This document shows, piece after piece, positions 43,347 through 50,783 of a DNA stretch of 64,000 nt (position 1 is its first letter; each line of letters begins with the position of its first letter). Location of the stretch: positions 1-64,000 of the forward strand of contig DASPZU010000047.1 in assembly GCA_035636095.1 (NCBI GenBank), read 5' to 3'. Source of the DNA: Gp7-AA10 sp035636095 (GTDB taxonomy: Bacteria > Acidobacteriota > Thermoanaerobaculia > Gp7-AA8). The translations under genes were made by a program, and so were the position numbers. The notes below the pieces were generated by a model. It was not told where the DNA came from and searched no databases. It worked only from the letters and a program-made list of their open reading frames with translations.

Positions 43347-43792
43347 ATGCTTTCGCGTCATGGCTCTCGCCTGCTGCAGATTGGGGTTGCTCTACTCATA
43401 TTCTCATCATTCGAAGGCTTCGCTGTTCCCTATCTCGCATCACCGCGTCTGGGACTCTCGGTGCATACGCTGGCGCTCTGCAGAGCGTTCTATTGCTGGC
43501 GTTAGGATTAGCGTGGCCGCGGCTCGATCTCGGCGCGACGACGTCGCGCATCGCGTTCTGGCTTCTAATCTACTCGACGCTGGCCATCCTAGCCGCCCAC
43601 GTAATGGCTTCTGCGTGGGGCGCCGGCAACGAAACGATGCCGCTGGCGGCAGCAGCGGCTCATGGCACTCATTTCCAGGAGGCTGTGATCAAAGGGGTCG
43701 CGTACTCTTCTGCGCCGATTGGCCTCATATCTTTCGCACTGATTCTTTGGGGACTACGCAGCAACCGAAACGTCAGTGCGAATGGACTTTAG
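43347..43792 (+). pseudogene. Frameshifted four-helix membrane protein resembling hydroxylaminobenzene mutase
   Basis: Residues from ATG 43347 (RLLQIGVALLIFSSFEGFAV, LASPRLGLSVHTL) run in one frame to a stop at 43503-43505. The remainder (GALQSVLLLALGLAWPRLDL, ASAWGAGNETMPLAAAAAHG, LISFALILWGLR) is in the -1 frame from 43472 to 43792. Joining at CTG/GGC gives a normal-length four-TM protein. One missing G near 43472 explains it. The family match is from memory. Either a recent pseudogene or a sequencing error. Confidence 0.7.
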
Positions 43793-44497
43793 CAGCGAAG
43801 CCGCCCGGCGGAGCCACGGGCGCTCGCGGCGCTGTTGATAGGCCGGCATGGTCGCCTTGCGCGCCAGAACGCGCTCGAGAAGCTCCCTGGCTTCCTTGGT
43901 GCGTTTTTGCTGGGCGTAGAACTCGGCCGCGGCCAGCAGCGCTTCGGTCGAGCTCGAGCTGTTCAACAACTTCTCGAATGCCGCCGACGCTTCCTCCTTG
44001 CGGCCGGTGGCGGCCAGCGATCGCGCATAGAAAAGTTGCGCACGCGAAAAGTCGTACTTCGGATCGGTCTTCACGACGCGCTCGAAATCGCTCAGCGCCG
44101 CCGATGCATCGCCGAGCTCGAACGCCGAAATGCCGCGTCGATAGAACGGATCGATGTGATCGGTTCGTGCGGCGAGCGCATGGTCGTAGCATTCGCGCGC
44201 TTTCGCGTACTGTTTTTCTTCGAGCAGGATATCGCCGAGCTCTTCGTAATTTCCGGCCGAGGGATTGTCGATGATCATTGCCTGCAGCATTCGAATCCGC
44301 TTCCGTCGCGAGAAGCCTTTCATGGAGTGCTGCATGAGGCCGAGGTCAGGCACGACTTCCATGGCAATGTAAACGGCGGCCCCCAGGCCGCCGAAAAAGA
44401 TGATGATCCACAGCCAGTAGTTCTCCGGACGCCGCCGGATGAAGTGCACCAGCGCGATCACCTGCAGGATGAAGCCGTAGCCGAAAAATCGTCCCAA
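43754..44497 (-). CDS. Membrane-anchored TPR protein
   Basis: 247 residues. Two N-terminal membrane helices (FGYGFILQVIALVHFI and YWLWIIIFFGGLGAAVYIAM), then about four TPRs (YEELGDILLEEKQYAKAREC, DPFYRRGISAFELGDASAAL, AQLFYARSLAATGRKEEASA, LLAAAEFYAQQKRTKEAREL). Probably a scaffold. It starts at TTG 44497: TATAAT on this strand ends 9 nt upstream and there is no Shine-Dalgarno, so the mRNA may be leaderless. The 3' end overlaps the frameshifted gene by 39 bp. Confidence 0.8.
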   Translation of the reverse strand: MGRFFGYGFILQVIALVHFIRRRPENYWLWIIIFFGGLGAAVYIAMEVVPDLGLMQHSMKGFSRRKRIRMLQAMIIDNPSAGNYEELGDILLEEKQYAKARECYDHALAARTDHIDPFYRRGISAFELGDASAALSDFERVVKTDPKYDFSRAQLFYARSLAATGRKEEASAAFEKLLNSSSSTEALLAAAEFYAQQKRTKEARELLERVLARKATMPAYQQRRERPWLRRAASLLKSIRTDVSVAA

Positions 44498-44506
44498 GGG
44501 AGAAGA

Positions 44507-44512
44507 ATTATA
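44507..44512 (-). promoter_or_regulatory. -10 box (TATAAT) for the membrane TPR gene
   Basis: Minus-strand TATAAT, 9 nt, then the TTG at 44497. It supports the unusual TTG start. Confidence 0.48.
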
Positions 44513-44517
44513 CGGGG

Positions 44518-44592
44518 CCCCTCATCCGGCCGAAACGAGGTCCCTCGCCCCGCGCAGCGGGGAGAGGGTGCCGCGAAGCGGCGGGTGAGGGG
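44518..44592. repeat. CCCCTCACCC palindromic repeat (copy 1)
   Basis: CCCCTCATCC ... CCCCGCGCAGCGGGG ... GGGTGAGGGG: nested inverted repeat of 75 bp. Same family as 51266-51328 and 58970-59046. It lies between the HEAT-repeat gene stop and the TPR gene start. Confidence 0.85.
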
Positions 44593-44596
44593 TTGT

Positions 44597-45832
44597 CTAA
44601 TCCTTTAGATACTCCATCAGATAGTCGACGGCCTCTTTCGAATGCATCAGCGAAAGCTGGTTGATGATCAACTTCTTCAGCTCGGGGTCTTTTTCCTGAC
44701 GCGCAAGCGATACCAGGGCTTTGGCGTTGCTTTGAATGAAGAGCGCGTTGATGACTGCCCTGCGGATTTCGCGGCGCGAGTCCGAGGTGTACATCGCCAC
44801 GAGGAACTGGGCGGTGCGTTCGCCGCCGAGGAGTCCGAGGTTGCGGACCGCTGCGATCTTCAGCTCGAGATTGGGCTCATTCTTGGCGATGTCGTAAAGC
44901 TTGTCGGCACTGCCGCCGAGGAACATCGCCTGGATGATCTTCTTTCGAACTTCGACCGTGGTCTCGCTTCCGTAGAGCTCCGACAGCTCATCGCGCGCGC
45001 CGGTGAGGCCGAGCTGATTGATCGCTTCCATGCGAAGCTCGACGTTCGGCTCGTTCTTGGCCAGGGTGTAGAGATGCTGGCGATCGCCCGACACCATGTA
45101 CGACCTGAGGATCGACTTCTTGATGTCGATGTCCTGGCTGGAGTTGTAAAGATCGGCCAGCAGACGGCGATTGCGCTCCCCACCCATGATGCCGAGGTAG
45201 CGGACGGCGCGTCGCTGGAGATCAGGATCGTTGTTGTTGCGCGCCACGCGCGACAGGATTTCGTAAGCCTGCGGTGAGTTCGACTGGCTGAGTACAAAGA
45301 GAGCTCGGTCTCTGAGCTTTGGCTCTTTGCTGGTGCGAACAATGTGGTCGAGGATCGGTACGGCGCGCTCGGGATCGGAGTTCATCAGACCGTTGAGCGC
45401 GTACAGCTTCAGATCGACGTCGTTGATGTGCTCCGGCTCGATCTGCTGACCCGCCGATTGCCGTGTTTCCAGCTCCAGCCTGCGCGCATCGTCGTTCCAT
45501 TTGCTCTTCGGGTATTCGCTCTTGAGTTCCTGTAGCGTCGCGACCGCCTCCGACCGCATTCCCATTTTTCCTTCGGAAAACGCCAGCCAGTAAAGCGCGG
45601 CATCGGCGTGCGACATCTTCATATCGGCGACTCGCCGGAACGCGCGCGCGGCGCGTTTCCAGTCGTGCTCGTCGATGGCGTCGTTGCCTTCGTCGTACAG
45701 GTCCTCCTCTTTTTCGACTTTGGCCTGCTGCTTCTCTTTTTCGTCGTCGCTGGTCAACAAATCGGCGCGAACTGCCGGCGCGCTGACAAGGCACGCCAGA
45801 AAAGCGGCCGCAAGAATCATTCGAGTTTTCAT
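44597..45832 (-). CDS. Exported TPR/HEAT-repeat protein
   Basis: 411 residues with a signal peptide (RMILAAAFLACLVSAPAVRA). N-terminal TPR-like part ~35-115 (YDEGNDAIDEHDWKRAARAF), then about eight HEAT repeats of ~31 residues (LRMEAINQLGLTGARDELSE, LKIAAVRNLGLLGGERTAQF). Probably a periplasmic protein-binding scaffold. ATG overlaps the anti-sigma factor stop (ATGA), so it is the third gene of an ECF sigma operon and may be a co-regulator or target. Confidence 0.85.
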   Translation of the reverse strand: MKTRMILAAAFLACLVSAPAVRADLLTSDDEKEKQQAKVEKEEDLYDEGNDAIDEHDWKRAARAFRRVADMKMSHADAALYWLAFSEGKMGMRSEAVATLQELKSEYPKSKWNDDARRLELETRQSAGQQIEPEHINDVDLKLYALNGLMNSDPERAVPILDHIVRTSKEPKLRDRALFVLSQSNSPQAYEILSRVARNNNDPDLQRRAVRYLGIMGGERNRRLLADLYNSSQDIDIKKSILRSYMVSGDRQHLYTLAKNEPNVELRMEAINQLGLTGARDELSELYGSETTVEVRKKIIQAMFLGGSADKLYDIAKNEPNLELKIAAVRNLGLLGGERTAQFLVAMYTSDSRREIRRAVINALFIQSNAKALVSLARQEKDPELKKLIINQLSLMHSKEAVDYLMEYLKD

Positions 45833-46605
45833 AATGAGGTCATTCCCTTCTGTGGTGGTGCGGCTGTTGGTGTTTCCTGGCCGCTGGTCTGCGCGCTGAT
45901 GACGCGCACTTTGAATAGCAATCCTTGGGCGTCGATGCGCATCTGCAGCGCTGCTGCTGCATCCGGCGACAGCTTTCCGTCCGAATGAGCGATCTCCTGC
46001 AATACAGGTTCGAGATCGGAGAGCACGCTGGCGAGACGATCGTCGCCGCGCTGCTCGGCTGTCTGTCGATAAATGCGGTTCGATGCCACCAGCTCCTCCG
46101 CCCGCCCACGCTCGCTGCTGAGATCGAGACCGCGTTTGGCATCGGCATTGGCGACCTGCAGCAGCATGCGCTCGCTGCTGTCCAGGTGGTCGGTCACCAC
46201 GACGAACAGGATGCGGTTTTGTGAACTGTTCTGTGGAGCGCCGGCGACCGCGCCGGCGTGTGCTTGTTGCGCCGCCGGGGTCGGCGGCGCCCCACGGTGC
46301 TGATTCCACCACTGGCCCGCGAAAAATGCGATCGCGAGTACCGCCGCTGCCGCCAGTGCCGAGCGCCATGTGTCGCGCCGGCGCGGGCTGCCGATCTTCC
46401 AGCGCAGCCGCGACCACACCTGCTGGCCGTAGCTGTCAGCCCGTTCCGGGACCGGCATTTCGTCGACGAGCGCGAGGACCTTTTGGATCGAGTTGTACTC
46501 CGCGCGGCAGACGTCGCAAGAGGCGAGATGCTGCGCGACCGCGGCCGGCGAATCTTCGTCGTGGTAGTGATGCAGTACCAGTTCTTGTTCCGTCAGATGT
46601 TGCAT
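45829..46605 (-). CDS. Anti-sigma factor with zinc-finger (ZAS) domain
   Basis: 258 residues. ZAS motif His26-x3-Cys30-x2-Cys33 (QHLASCDVCRAEY), then one membrane helix ~80-100 (ALAAAAVLAIAFFAGQWW) and an extracytoplasmic domain rich in helices. It should hold the overlapping ECF sigma factor at the membrane until a signal arrives. Overlaps of 13 bp with the sigma gene and 4 bp with the HEAT-repeat gene show tight coupling. Confidence 0.9.
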   Translation of the reverse strand: MQHLTEQELVLHHYHDEDSPAAVAQHLASCDVCRAEYNSIQKVLALVDEMPVPERADSYGQQVWSRLRWKIGSPRRRDTWRSALAAAAVLAIAFFAGQWWNQHRGAPPTPAAQQAHAGAVAGAPQNSSQNRILFVVVTDHLDSSERMLLQVANADAKRGLDLSSERGRAEELVASNRIYRQTAEQRGDDRLASVLSDLEPVLQEIAHSDGKLSPDAAAALQMRIDAQGLLFKVRVISAQTSGQETPTAAPPQKGMTSL

Positions 46606-47171
46606 GTTGAAGACCTCACCAGCGGCTCCAGTGATTCGCGAAGCTTTCGCACCGCGCGAAAAATCGTGTGCTTGGCGGCATTCACCTGAATGCCGAGCGT
46701 CTTGCCGATCTCCTCGACCGGCATTCCTTCGAAATGGCGGAGGATGAACGCCGTCCGTTCATTTCCGCTGAGTCTTTCCATGGCGGCCGCGACCTGATCG
46801 CGCAATTCCGCGCTGAGAAGCAGACGATCCTGCTGCGGATCCGTGCTGGCTGCACCCGTCATTTCGGCCTCCTCCGGATCGCCGCCGTAGTGGCGATCGA
46901 TCCGGCCGCGCGATCGCAGAAGATCGAGCGCGCAGTTGATCGCGATCCGATGAAGCCACGTTCCGAAGTTCGCACGCTCCTCAAATCGATCGAGCTGGCG
47001 GTACGCGCGTAGGAACGTCTCTTGAACCACGTCATCGGCATCGTGCTCATTTCCCGTCATGCGATAAGCGACCCGAAAAACGGGACGACTGTGCTGCTCG
47101 ACGAGCAACCGGAAAGCGTCGGAATCACCGGCCCGCGCCCGGATCACGGTCGCTGCGTCGGTTGTCTGCAT
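46593..47171 (-). CDS. ECF-family RNA polymerase sigma factor (RpoE-like)
   Basis: 192 residues. Region 2: FRLLVEQHSRPVFRVAYRMT, DADDVVQETFLRAYRQLDRF and FGTWLHRIAINCALDLLR. Region 4: RLSGNERTAFILRHFEGMPV and EIGKTLGIQVNAAKHTIFRA. These bind -10 and -35 elements. It is followed by an overlapping anti-sigma factor and a HEAT-repeat protein, probably forming an envelope-stress module. Confidence 0.95.
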   Translation of the reverse strand: MQTTDAATVIRARAGDSDAFRLLVEQHSRPVFRVAYRMTGNEHDADDVVQETFLRAYRQLDRFEERANFGTWLHRIAINCALDLLRSRGRIDRHYGGDPEEAEMTGAASTDPQQDRLLLSAELRDQVAAAMERLSGNERTAFILRHFEGMPVEEIGKTLGIQVNAAKHTIFRAVRKLRESLEPLVRSSTCNI

Positions 47172-47212
47172 CCCATTGGCCTTAGACTCAAAATATGGAA
47201 AGGGGTTAGCTC

Positions 47213-47425
47213 CTGACGCGCGATATCGGACGGTTGCTCATGCTGCTCGGCGGCGTGCTTCTCCTTGCTGGACTTGCGCTTACCGCCTTTGGCGGTCTGG
47301 GCCTCGGACGTCTTCCTGGCGACCTCGTCTATCGACGGGGAAACTTCACTTTCTATTTCCCGATCGTGACGTCGATTCTGCTCTCCATTGTGCTCTCACT
47401 GCTGCTGTGGCTCTTCCGCCGTTAA
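47213..47425 (+). CDS. DUF2905 family small membrane protein
   Basis: 70 residues if started at CTG 47213. Two membrane helices (LLMLLGGVLLLAGLALTAFG and FPIVTSILLSIVLSLLLWLF) flank the family core GLGRLPGDLVYRRGNFTFYF. Function unknown. The frame has no ATG before codon 10. CTG 47213 is 7 nt after GGAAAGGGG, a good Shine-Dalgarno; TTG 47234 is the alternative but would remove conserved N-terminal residues. The DedA-rhodanese gene starts 9 nt downstream. Confidence 0.8.
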   Translation: MTRDIGRLLMLLGGVLLLAGLALTAFGGLGLGRLPGDLVYRRGNFTFYFPIVTSILLSIVLSLLLWLFRR

Positions 47426-47434
47426 ACTTCTTCG

Positions 47435-48346
47435 ATGGTCCGGCTCGTCAATCTCATCATCCAATACGGCGTTCCACTCGTTTTCGTGAACGTTCTGCTC
47501 GAGCAGCTTGGCATCCCCGTTCCGGCGGTGCCGACGCTGATCGTCGCCGGTGCGCTCTCTCGCGAAAACCGGATGTCATCGACGCACGTGCTGCTGGCGT
47601 CGGTGGCTGCGTCGCTCATCGCGGACTGGATCTGGTTCATGCTTGGCCGTCATTACGGCTATCGCATCCTCAAAACGCTGTGCCGGATCTCGCTTTCGCC
47701 CGACTCGTGCGTGCGCGACACCGAGGCGAAGTTTGAGCGATGGGGGCTGAAGTCGCTTCTGATCGCCAAGTTCGTCCCTGGTTTCTCGACCGTAGCGCCG
47801 CCGCTGGCGGGAGCCGCGAAACGCTCCACCATCGCGTTTCTGATCTACGACGCCATCGGCGCGCTGATCTGGGCGGGGGCGGCGGTGGCGGCGGGACGGG
47901 CCTTTCACCACGCCATCGGGCGCGTGATCGAGGGGCTCGAGAACCTGGGCGGGTGGGCGGTAGCGATCGTGGGCGCTGTCATCGCGCTTTTCATTTTCGT
48001 CAAATGGGCACAGCGACAGAACTTTTACAAACAACTTCGCATGGCGCGTGTTTCAGTACATGAGTTGAAGGAGCTGATCGACCGCGGCATCAATCCGTTG
48101 ATCGTCGATGCGCGCAGCGAAAGCGCAAGAAACCGCGATCCGCGCCGGATTCCGACTGCCATCGGCCTCGACAACTTCGACGGCATGGGCCCGGGACGCG
48201 AGATCATCGTCTACTGTACGTGACCCAACGAAGCGACAGCCGCCCGTGTGGCGCGCATGCTGATCGACAAAGGGTTCTCGCCCGTCCGGCCGCTCGCGGG
48301 AGGATTCGAGGCCTGGATCGAAGCGGGCTTTCCGGTTGAAGCGTAA
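47435..48346 (+). CDS. DedA-family membrane protein fused to rhodanese domain, with in-frame UGA (candidate selenoprotein)
   Basis: 303 residues if TGA 48221-48223 is read as selenocysteine; 262 if it stops. Residues 1-205 are a DedA/SNARE-associated membrane protein (LLEQLGIPVPAVPTLIVAGA, KFVPGFSTVAPPLAGA). Residues ~212-303 are rhodanese: VSVHELKELIDRGINPLIVD, then VYCT-UGA-PNEATAARVARM, then GFSPVRPLAGGFEAWIEAGF. By my recollection related proteins have Cys at the UGA position (YCxCPNE). Downstream coding quality is unbroken to TAA 48344-48346, which overlaps the next ATG. A SECIS-like hairpin follows the UGA. A nonsense mutation or sequence error cannot be excluded. Confidence 0.8.
48234..48266 (+). 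promoter_or_regulatory. SECIS-like hairpin after the in-frame UGA
   Basis: The upper stem CGCC (48241-48244) pairs with GGCG (48250-48253) around a 5-nt loop CGUGU. The lower stem CGACAGC (48234-48240) pairs with GCUG-A-UCG (48259-48266), leaving CGCAU bulged. The apical loop starts 22 nt after the UGA and has G in its first two positions. Both fit the bacterial SECIS consensus as I know it. GC-rich coding DNA forms hairpins easily, so this alone is weak. Confidence 0.5.
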
Positions 48347-49167
48347 TGAGTGAATCGGTCTACATTCATGGAACTGCGGCGGAGGAGCAGCGACGGCTCT
48401 CGCTGCTCAATGACGTCCTGCTCAACAACGCTTCGCTTCGCGAGATGGCGCTGCACGGCCATGAGCGCATCATCGACTTCGGCTCCGGTCTCGGCCAATT
48501 CACGCGCGCGATGGCGCGCGCAGTTCCGCGCGGCCACGTCGTCGGAATCGAGCGAAACGAAGAGCAGCTCGCAGGCGCAACTCGCCTCGCCGCCGCCGAG
48601 GATGAAGCGAAGCTGGTGGAGTTTCGCCGCGGGGATGTTCTCAATCTCGAGTTGCCGCGCGCGGAGTGGGGATCTTTCGACGTCGCGCATGCCCGTTTCA
48701 TCCTCGAGCATGTTCCCGATCCGCTTCGCGTCGTGCAGACGATGGTGCGCGCGGTGAAGCCCGGCGGGCGCATCGTGCTCGCCGACGACGATCACGGCGT
48801 CCTGCGTCTGTGGCCCGAACCCCCCGGCATCAACGACCTGTGGAACGCCTACATCCGAACCTATGACCGGATCGGAAACGATCCCTACGTCGGCCGCCGT
48901 CTGGTCTCGCTTCTCCATGAGGGGGGAGCGATTCCAAAGCGCAACACCTGGATTTTCTTCGGCGGGTGCGCCGGAATGGAGATCTTCCCCGTGTTGACTG
49001 CGAACATGGCCGGCGTCGTGCGCAGCGCGCGAGAGGCGATCATCAGCATGTCGCTTTTTGACGCCATGGCCTTCGATCGCGTGATGGAGCAGTACGAAGA
49101 GTGGTCGCGACGCCCGGACGCCGCGATCTGGTTTTCTGTCTCGTGGGCGGAGGGAGCTCGACCGTAA
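48346..49167 (+). CDS. Class I SAM-dependent methyltransferase
   Basis: 273 residues. Motif I IIDFGSGLGQFTRAMA, an acidic residue in VVGIERNEEQL, motif II-like GSFDVAHARFILEHVPDPLR, and KPGGRIVLADDDHG. The fold is of the UbiE/Methyltransf_25 type; the substrate is unknown. The ATG overlaps the TAA at the end of the read-through DedA-rhodanese frame (TAATG), supporting translation through the UGA. Confidence 0.9.
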   Translation: MSESVYIHGTAAEEQRRLSLLNDVLLNNASLREMALHGHERIIDFGSGLGQFTRAMARAVPRGHVVGIERNEEQLAGATRLAAAEDEAKLVEFRRGDVLNLELPRAEWGSFDVAHARFILEHVPDPLRVVQTMVRAVKPGGRIVLADDDHGVLRLWPEPPGINDLWNAYIRTYDRIGNDPYVGRRLVSLLHEGGAIPKRNTWIFFGGCAGMEIFPVLTANMAGVVRSAREAIISMSLFDAMAFDRVMEQYEEWSRRPDAAIWFSVSWAEGARP

Positions 49168-49197
49168 AGGCATGGGGCGTGCAGTTTCCCCCCGCTA

Positions 49198-50016
49198 ATG
49201 TCGCCCTTCGCCAACGCTCCCGCGGCGATCCTCGACCAGGAAAGCCGTGATTTTTACCGCCATGCCCTCGGCATGCTCGATGAAGCCGGGTTGTCGTACC
49301 TGGTGGGGGGCGCCTACGCCTTCGCGCGCTACACAGGAATCGATCGTCACACCAAGGACTTCGACATTTTCATTCGCCGATCCGATTACCCGCGCGCGTC
49401 GAAAATACTGGCCGGCGCGGGCTACGAAACGGACCTTACATTTCCGCACTGGCTCGGCAAGGCCTTCAAAGGCGAGCACTTCATCGATCTGATCTTCAGC
49501 GCCGGCAACGGCGTAGCGGCAGTCGATGACCTCTGGTTCGAATACGCAGTGCCTGGAACTGTGCTGGACATGGAGGTGAAGTTGATTCCCGCCGAAGAGA
49601 TGATCTGGTCGAAAGGCCTGATCATGGAGCGCGAGCGCTACGATGGCGCCGATGTTGCGCACGTCCTCCACGCGCTTGGCGATCGCCTGGACTGGCATCG
49701 CCTCATCGATCGCTACGGCAAATATTGGCGGGCATTATATTGTCATATTATTATGTTCGGTTTTATATATCCATCCCAGCGATCGAAAATCCCGCGTTGG
49801 GTGATGGACGAGATGGCAAAACACGTCGACGCCGACATGCGTCGCGGCGACGAGAAAGACACGACCTGCTACGGTACGATCGTCTCGCGCCAGCAATATC
49901 TGATCGATATCGACCTGTGGGGATACCGAGATGCGCGGCTACAGCCGAATGGAAACATGAACGCAGAGCAGATCGCACACTGGACGGCGGGCATCGATCA
50001 GGATGGAAGCAAGTAA
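49198..50016 (+). CDS. Nucleotidyltransferase-fold protein
   Basis: 272 residues. MLDEAGLSYLVGGAYAFARY, then RHTKDFDIFIRR, is the pol-beta-type nucleotidyltransferase pattern (G-G/A then the K-D-x-D metal motif). The substrate is unknown; related proteins are annotated as nucleotidyltransferase-fold hypothetical proteins. An AT-rich run at 49729-49775 encodes ALYCHIIMFGFIYPS within a normal-looking domain. The TAA overlaps the next ATG. Confidence 0.78.
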   Translation: MSPFANAPAAILDQESRDFYRHALGMLDEAGLSYLVGGAYAFARYTGIDRHTKDFDIFIRRSDYPRASKILAGAGYETDLTFPHWLGKAFKGEHFIDLIFSAGNGVAAVDDLWFEYAVPGTVLDMEVKLIPAEEMIWSKGLIMERERYDGADVAHVLHALGDRLDWHRLIDRYGKYWRALYCHIIMFGFIYPSQRSKIPRWVMDEMAKHVDADMRRGDEKDTTCYGTIVSRQQYLIDIDLWGYRDARLQPNGNMNAEQIAHWTAGIDQDGSK

Positions 50017-50771
50017 TGGCCGAGAAAGAAACGCTGCGGATCGCGGCGGTCGCCGACCTCCACGCCAAGAAGAATTCGCAGGGCGCATACGCCGAGCTCT
50101 TTGCGAAGGTGACGCAATCCGCCGACGTCCTCCTTTTGTGCGGCGACCTCACCGACTACGGAGCAGCGGAGGAGGCGCGGCTGCTGGCCCGAGACATCAC
50201 GACGTCGCTGCGCATTCCGGCGCTGGGCGTCCTCGGAAATCACGATTTCGAGAGCGGAAAACAGGACGAGATCGTGAAGATCCTCACCGACTCCGGCGTA
50301 ACGATGCTGGATGGATCGTCGACGGAGATCGAAGGCGTCGGATTTGGCGGCGTCAAAGGATTCGGCGGCGGCTTCGGGCGACGGGCCCTCGGCGCCTGGG
50401 GCGAGGAGATCATCAAGCACTTCGTGCACGAGACCATCGAGGAGGCCCTCAAGCTCGAGGCGGCGCTGGCGCGTCTGCGCACGCCGCAGAAAATCGCCGT
50501 CCTCCATTATTCGCCCATCCAGTCGACCGTGGAGGGCGAGCCGCCCGAAATCGTCGCCTTTCTCGGATCCACACGCCTCGAGGAAGTCGTGGACCGGTAT
50601 CGCGTCAGCGTCGTCTTTCACGGGCACGCCCATCACGGCACGCTGGAGGGTCGAACCAAGGGGAATGCGGCCGTCTACAACGTCGCGATGCCGCTGCTGA
50701 AGAAGAAATTTCCCGATCAGCTACCGTTCCGCGTCGTCGAAGTCCCCATCGCGGAAACGGTGTCGACGTAG
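50016..50771 (+). CDS. Calcineurin-like metallophosphoesterase
   Basis: 251 residues. Dimetal site motifs in order: Asp14-x-His16 (VADLHAKKN), Asp44 (CGDLTDYG), Asn75-His76 (GNHDFES), VLHYSP and GHAHHG. These hydrolyse phosphomono- or diesters. ATG overlaps the TAA of the nucleotidyltransferase-fold gene (TAATG), suggesting the pair acts together, possibly adding and removing a nucleotide (inference). Confidence 0.92.
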   Translation: MAEKETLRIAAVADLHAKKNSQGAYAELFAKVTQSADVLLLCGDLTDYGAAEEARLLARDITTSLRIPALGVLGNHDFESGKQDEIVKILTDSGVTMLDGSSTEIEGVGFGGVKGFGGGFGRRALGAWGEEIIKHFVHETIEEALKLEAALARLRTPQKIAVLHYSPIQSTVEGEPPEIVAFLGSTRLEEVVDRYRVSVVFHGHAHHGTLEGRTKGNAAVYNVAMPLLKKKFPDQLPFRVVEVPIAETVST

Positions 50772-50774
50772 AAT
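50769..50774 (+). promoter_or_regulatory. -10 box (TAGAAT) for the egtB-like gene
   Basis: TAGAAT ends 9 nt before the ATG at 50784. It overlaps the phosphoesterase stop. No Shine-Dalgarno. Confidence 0.43.
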
Positions 50775-50783
50775 CTTCGCCCT

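Noticed and set aside
43460..43505. Programmed -1 frameshift in the membrane protein gene
   Set aside because: The junction CTG-GCG has no slippery heptamer and no clear downstream pseudoknot. A one-base loss is simpler.
48221..48223. UGA read as tryptophan (alternative genetic code)
   Set aside because: Many intact genes here end in TGA at the expected length (for example fRMsr, amrB, glgA, superoxide dismutase), so UGA is a normal stop.
49725..50015. Upstream extension of the phosphoesterase frame to 49725
   Set aside because: This part is a shadow of the nucleotidyltransferase-fold gene. ATG 50016 overlaps its stop and begins the conserved domain.
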